NCBI GenBank assembly: GCA_023424355.1
Contig: JAFAEA010000390.1
Location: 1 to 13,878 of the forward strand
Direction: 5' to 3'
Length of the DNA stretch: 13,878 nucleotides
DNA from: Chloroflexota bacterium
GTDB lineage: Bacteria; Chloroflexota; Chloroflexia; Thermomicrobiales; UBA6265
Both the position numbers and the translations under genes were made by a program. The stretch's first letter is position 1, and every line of letters starts with the position of its first letter. Of the stretch, positions 12,154 to 13,878 are shown piece after piece. Under the pieces are notes generated by a model. The model was not told the DNA's origin and ran no database searches. It was given only the letters and a program-made list of their open reading frames with translations.

Positions 12154-12768
12154 TTAGTCCTTAAGCAGTGCTTCGGTGCCGGCCAGAATAACCGGATTCG
12201 CCGAACGTAATGCTGCAACCGTTGGGTGTTGCTGAGAAATGTAGGTTGCCCAGGTCGCAGGATCGTAAAAGGAAACCTTGAGCGTGGAATCTGGCACATC
12301 CAGAATCTTGCTGGCACGTTCCTGTACCGTTGCGAGTTCATCCAGACCCAGTTGACCGATGAGCGTGAGCGATGGCGCGCCATCGTTCGTGGTGAGTAAT
12401 GCACCTTCCAGGCCATCGATGCCCTGCAGGGCATAGCTTAGCACCTGTGATTGGCCAATTACTGTTACCACCAACCACATCAGTACCGGTACGAACGGGA
12501 CTTCACGATCCAGCCAATATCGACGACTGGCCCCTTCGCGGCGACCTTTGAGTACACCGAGACGTTCCAACTTGTAGCACTCGTGCTGAATAGAACTGAC
12601 GGAGAGATCGAGCGCGCGGCTGAGCTCTGTGAGGCTGAAGCGTGCTTCTTCCCGTGCCACCAAATAGGCGAGAACACTTGCCCGAATTCGCGAAGAGAAT
12701 AGCTCTCCCAGCGTATCCATACCGGGTGATGATGTGGTTTCGGACATGCTTCGGCGACCAGGCGACAT
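12154..12768 (-). CDS. Winged-helix transcriptional regulator with degenerate nucleotidyltransferase-like C-terminus
   Basis: This is a likely DNA-binding regulator of about 204 residues from ATG 12768. A TTG at 12783 and an ATG at 12747 are other possible starts; none has a strong ribosome site. The wing-helix domain spans roughly 17-90: FSSRIRASVLAYLVAREEA, SLTELSRALDLSVSSIQHEC as the helix-turn-helix, KLERLGVLKGRREGASRRYWLD as the wing. A linker helix leads to about 117-204, which follows the layout of small nucleotidyltransferase domains attached to such HTH proteins. The usual GS...R...SD-D active site is replaced by LLTTNDGAPSLTLIGQLG, so catalysis is presumably lost. The C-terminal NPVILAGTEALL fits the family end. 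It is directly followed by pfk, which it may control together with itself. The HTH is clear; the domain origin is inference. Confidence 0.8.
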   Translation of the reverse strand: MSPGRRSMSETTSSPGMDTLGELFSSRIRASVLAYLVAREEARFSLTELSRALDLSVSSIQHECYKLERLGVLKGRREGASRRYWLDREVPFVPVLMWLVVTVIGQSQVLSYALQGIDGLEGALLTTNDGAPSLTLIGQLGLDELATVQERASKILDVPDSTLKVSFYDPATWATYISQQHPTVAALRSANPVILAGTEALLKD

Positions 12769-12814
12769 GACGACTGCTTTCAACTTACGCGCAGACTGCG
12801 GACGTTACCGCGAT

Positions 12815-12823
12815 ATCGTAGCA
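12815..12823 (-). promoter_or_regulatory. Candidate extended -10 promoter of the regulator-pfk operon
   Basis: The minus strand reads TGCTACGAT, a TGn extension and a good -10, with no clear -35. The start site near 12808 would leave a 40-nt leader to ATG 12768. The palindromes ACCATGGT (12823-12830) and CGATATCG (12811-12818) overlap it and might be operator sites. Confidence 0.45.
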
Positions 12824-12854
12824 CCATGGTACCCGAAAAGCAGATGGCTTCGCA

Positions 12855-12878
12855 GCGTAATAACGATCGTATGTACGC
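12855..12878. promoter_or_regulatory. 24-bp interrupted dyad upstream of the regulator-pfk promoter
   Basis: The order is GCGTA, three bases, ACGATCGT, three bases, TACGC: 18 of 24 positions are symmetric. It is centred about 58 bp upstream of the predicted start site, a usual distance for an activator. The adjacent winged-helix protein is the natural candidate to bind it. Symmetry is seen; binding is inference. Confidence 0.45.
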
Positions 12879-12886
12879 GAGAATAC

Positions 12887-12928
12887 GCAAAAGGCCACGA
12901 TTCGGCAATCCGAACCATGGCCTTTTGC
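12887..12928 (-). terminator. Intrinsic terminator after the LysM-C39 gene
   Basis: Arms GCAAAAGGCCA (12887-12897) and TGGCCTTTTGC (12918-12928) enclose an inner stem TTCGG/CCGAA (12901-12905, 12910-12914). The GGCC-based stem flanked by AAAA and TTTT works in either direction. It starts 13 bases after the peptidase stop and separates that gene from the regulator promoter. Confidence 0.75.
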
Positions 12929-12941
12929 AGTCAGTTGAATG

Positions 12942-13878
12942 CTATTGCGGATAAACGGCCAGCCCCATGCCATCCACAATGCTCCACATGGCGGAGAAAG
13001 TATCCCAATCGTAGTGGTGGGTGACGCCCTTGGCCGGATCCATCACATACACACCGAGTTCATCGTAGCCAACGGCGGTTACCACGTGCATGCCGGCGAA
13101 GAGCGAATATTCGCCATCGTCGTTCATGCGTTCGCGAGTATCGCCCCAGAATCCGAGCCACACTACCACCGGATGACCGGCATCGAGATGTGCCTTCAGA
13201 ATCTCGGTATCGCCTTCAGAATAGAACGCCTCACCGGTGTAGCCATTGGCTTCCAGTACCGGGATCAACGGAGCAGCATATACGCCGTAATCGTCCGTAT
13301 TGCCCCACCAGCCATCGATATTGCCGCGATATCCCTTGTGTGGGTTGGCGGTCAACGGCACGGTATCGATAAATGTCTGCTCGCTGATACCAGGGCCGAA
13401 TGCGGTGGTGGCAGCGTGAGTGGCGGCGAACTCGCAACTGAGATTGCGGCTCTGAACGTAGTTCGGAACATCGATCATGACGATCGGTTCTTCGGCAGTG
13501 ATCTGCGGACCTACCACATCGGTATCACGCTCCCACGGAATCACCACGCGGTCGCCCGGCTGCAGATTCTGTGGATCGAGATCGGCATTGAAGGTGATGA
13601 GATGATCGACCGGTACACCCCACTCCGCGGCAATTGAGGCGAAGGTATCGCCCCAAACCACATTGTGCACGCCTACCGCCCAGGGGCTGGTGCCCTCGCG
13701 CGCGGCGGCCATGGCTGCAGCGGCATCGGGAGTCTGACCCGGCTCGGGGATGATAACCACCTGACCAGGAATCACATCGTATCCGTATGGCATCCAGCTG
13801 GAACGGTAGATCGCTTCGGGATCGACACCGAACTCGGTGGCGATGGAATCGAGCGTATCGCCTTCCCGCACTTCGTAG
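12942..13878 (-). CDS. LysM-LysM-C39 family peptidase, N-terminus cut by the window edge
   Basis: This is probably an exported cell-wall-bound cysteine peptidase. The frame is open to the right edge and enters at YEVREGDTL, the middle of a LysM repeat, so the true start and any signal peptide lie outside; the GTG at 13871 is internal. Counting from the first visible codon, LysM 1 covers 1-46 (EGDTLDSIATEFGV ... PGQVVIIP) and LysM 2 about 70-115 (WGDTFASIAAEWGV ... PGDRVVIPW). LysM domains bind peptidoglycan. The C39-like (Peptidase_C39_2) domain covers about 134-311: C148 in SRNLSCEFAATHAA is the nucleophile, H264 in GMHVVTAVGYD and D280 in VMDP complete the triad. An insertion rich in Gly, Trp and Tyr (GNIDGWWGNTDDYGVYAAP) is common in this group. 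It is followed by its own terminator. Confidence 0.88.
   Translation of the reverse strand, partial: YEVREGDTLDSIATEFGVDPEAIYRSSWMPYGYDVIPGQVVIIPEPGQTPDAAAAMAAAREGTSPWAVGVHNVVWGDTFASIAAEWGVPVDHLITFNADLDPQNLQPGDRVVIPWERDTDVVGPQITAEEPIVMIDVPNYVQSRNLSCEFAATHAATTAFGPGISEQTFIDTVPLTANPHKGYRGNIDGWWGNTDDYGVYAAPLIPVLEANGYTGEAFYSEGDTEILKAHLDAGHPVVVWLGFWGDTRERMNDDGEYSLFAGMHVVTAVGYDELGVYVMDPAKGVTHHYDWDTFSAMWSIVDGMGLAVYPQ

Noticed and set aside
13869..13871. GTG as the start of the LysM-C39 gene
   Set aside because: The frame continues to the window edge and the preceding codons (Tyr-Glu) fit the beginning of the LysM repeat, so the GTG is an internal Val codon.
1..13878. Phage, insertion sequence, toxin-antitoxin or CRISPR defence content
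   Set aside because: No integrase, transposase, terminal repeats, spaced direct repeats or toxin-like small gene pairs were found. The genes are metabolic, ribosomal or envelope-related.

Overview
The window looks like chromosomal DNA from a member of the Chloroflexota, perhaps near Thermomicrobia/Sphaerobacter. This is inferred from gene content and style, not from a marker gene: GC is moderately high, signal peptides are Tat-type, the secreted LysM/C39 and M23 proteins have a familiar Chloroflexota look, and a helicase-associated (Helicase_C_3-type) protein without an ATPase is present. Nothing indicates a phage, plasmid or insertion sequence. Fourteen protein-coding genes are supported, two of them cut by the window edges. 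I saw no tRNA, rRNA or CRISPR.

Left part (1-5375): a divergent pair of gene clusters around a 335-bp control region (2640-2974). Leftward run two permeases of a peptide/nickel/opine-type ABC transporter (dppB-like, dppC-like) and then the start of the matching Tat-exported solute-binding protein. Rightward run three overlapping genes: N-acetylmannosamine-6-phosphate 2-epimerase (nanE), a UPF0309-like SIS-domain sugar-phosphate protein, and a BadF/BadG-type N-acetylglucosamine-kinase-like protein. Together they suggest uptake and phosphorylation of an amino sugar, sialic-acid-derived sugar or cell-wall fragment, feeding GlcNAc-6-P. NagA, NagB and the transporter ATPases are not in the window. 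The control region holds back-to-back promoters with a dyad between them, a structured leftward leader of about 200 nt that can hide or expose the dppB Shine-Dalgarno sequence, and a duplicated Shine-Dalgarno before nanE.

Middle part (5376-8217): a secreted M23-family protein with an altered zinc ligand, ribosomal protein bL25/CTC with a long acidic tail and a textbook terminator, a 65-residue two-helix membrane protein, and a convergent two-domain VOC (glyoxalase-fold) protein.

Right part (8314-13878), all leftward: a partial LysM-LysM-C39 peptidase ends at a terminator. It is followed by a winged-helix regulator with a degenerate nucleotidyltransferase-like C-terminus, a 6-phosphofructokinase with pyrophosphate-type signatures fused to a DUF2171/PRC-barrel-like domain, and the Helicase_C_3-type protein. 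Regulator and pfk form a tight operon with a dyad-bearing promoter region.

The best candidates for undescribed biology are the regulator plus PFK-fusion operon, the amino-sugar cassette with its switch-like leader, and the M23 protein with Asp changed to Asn at a metal ligand.
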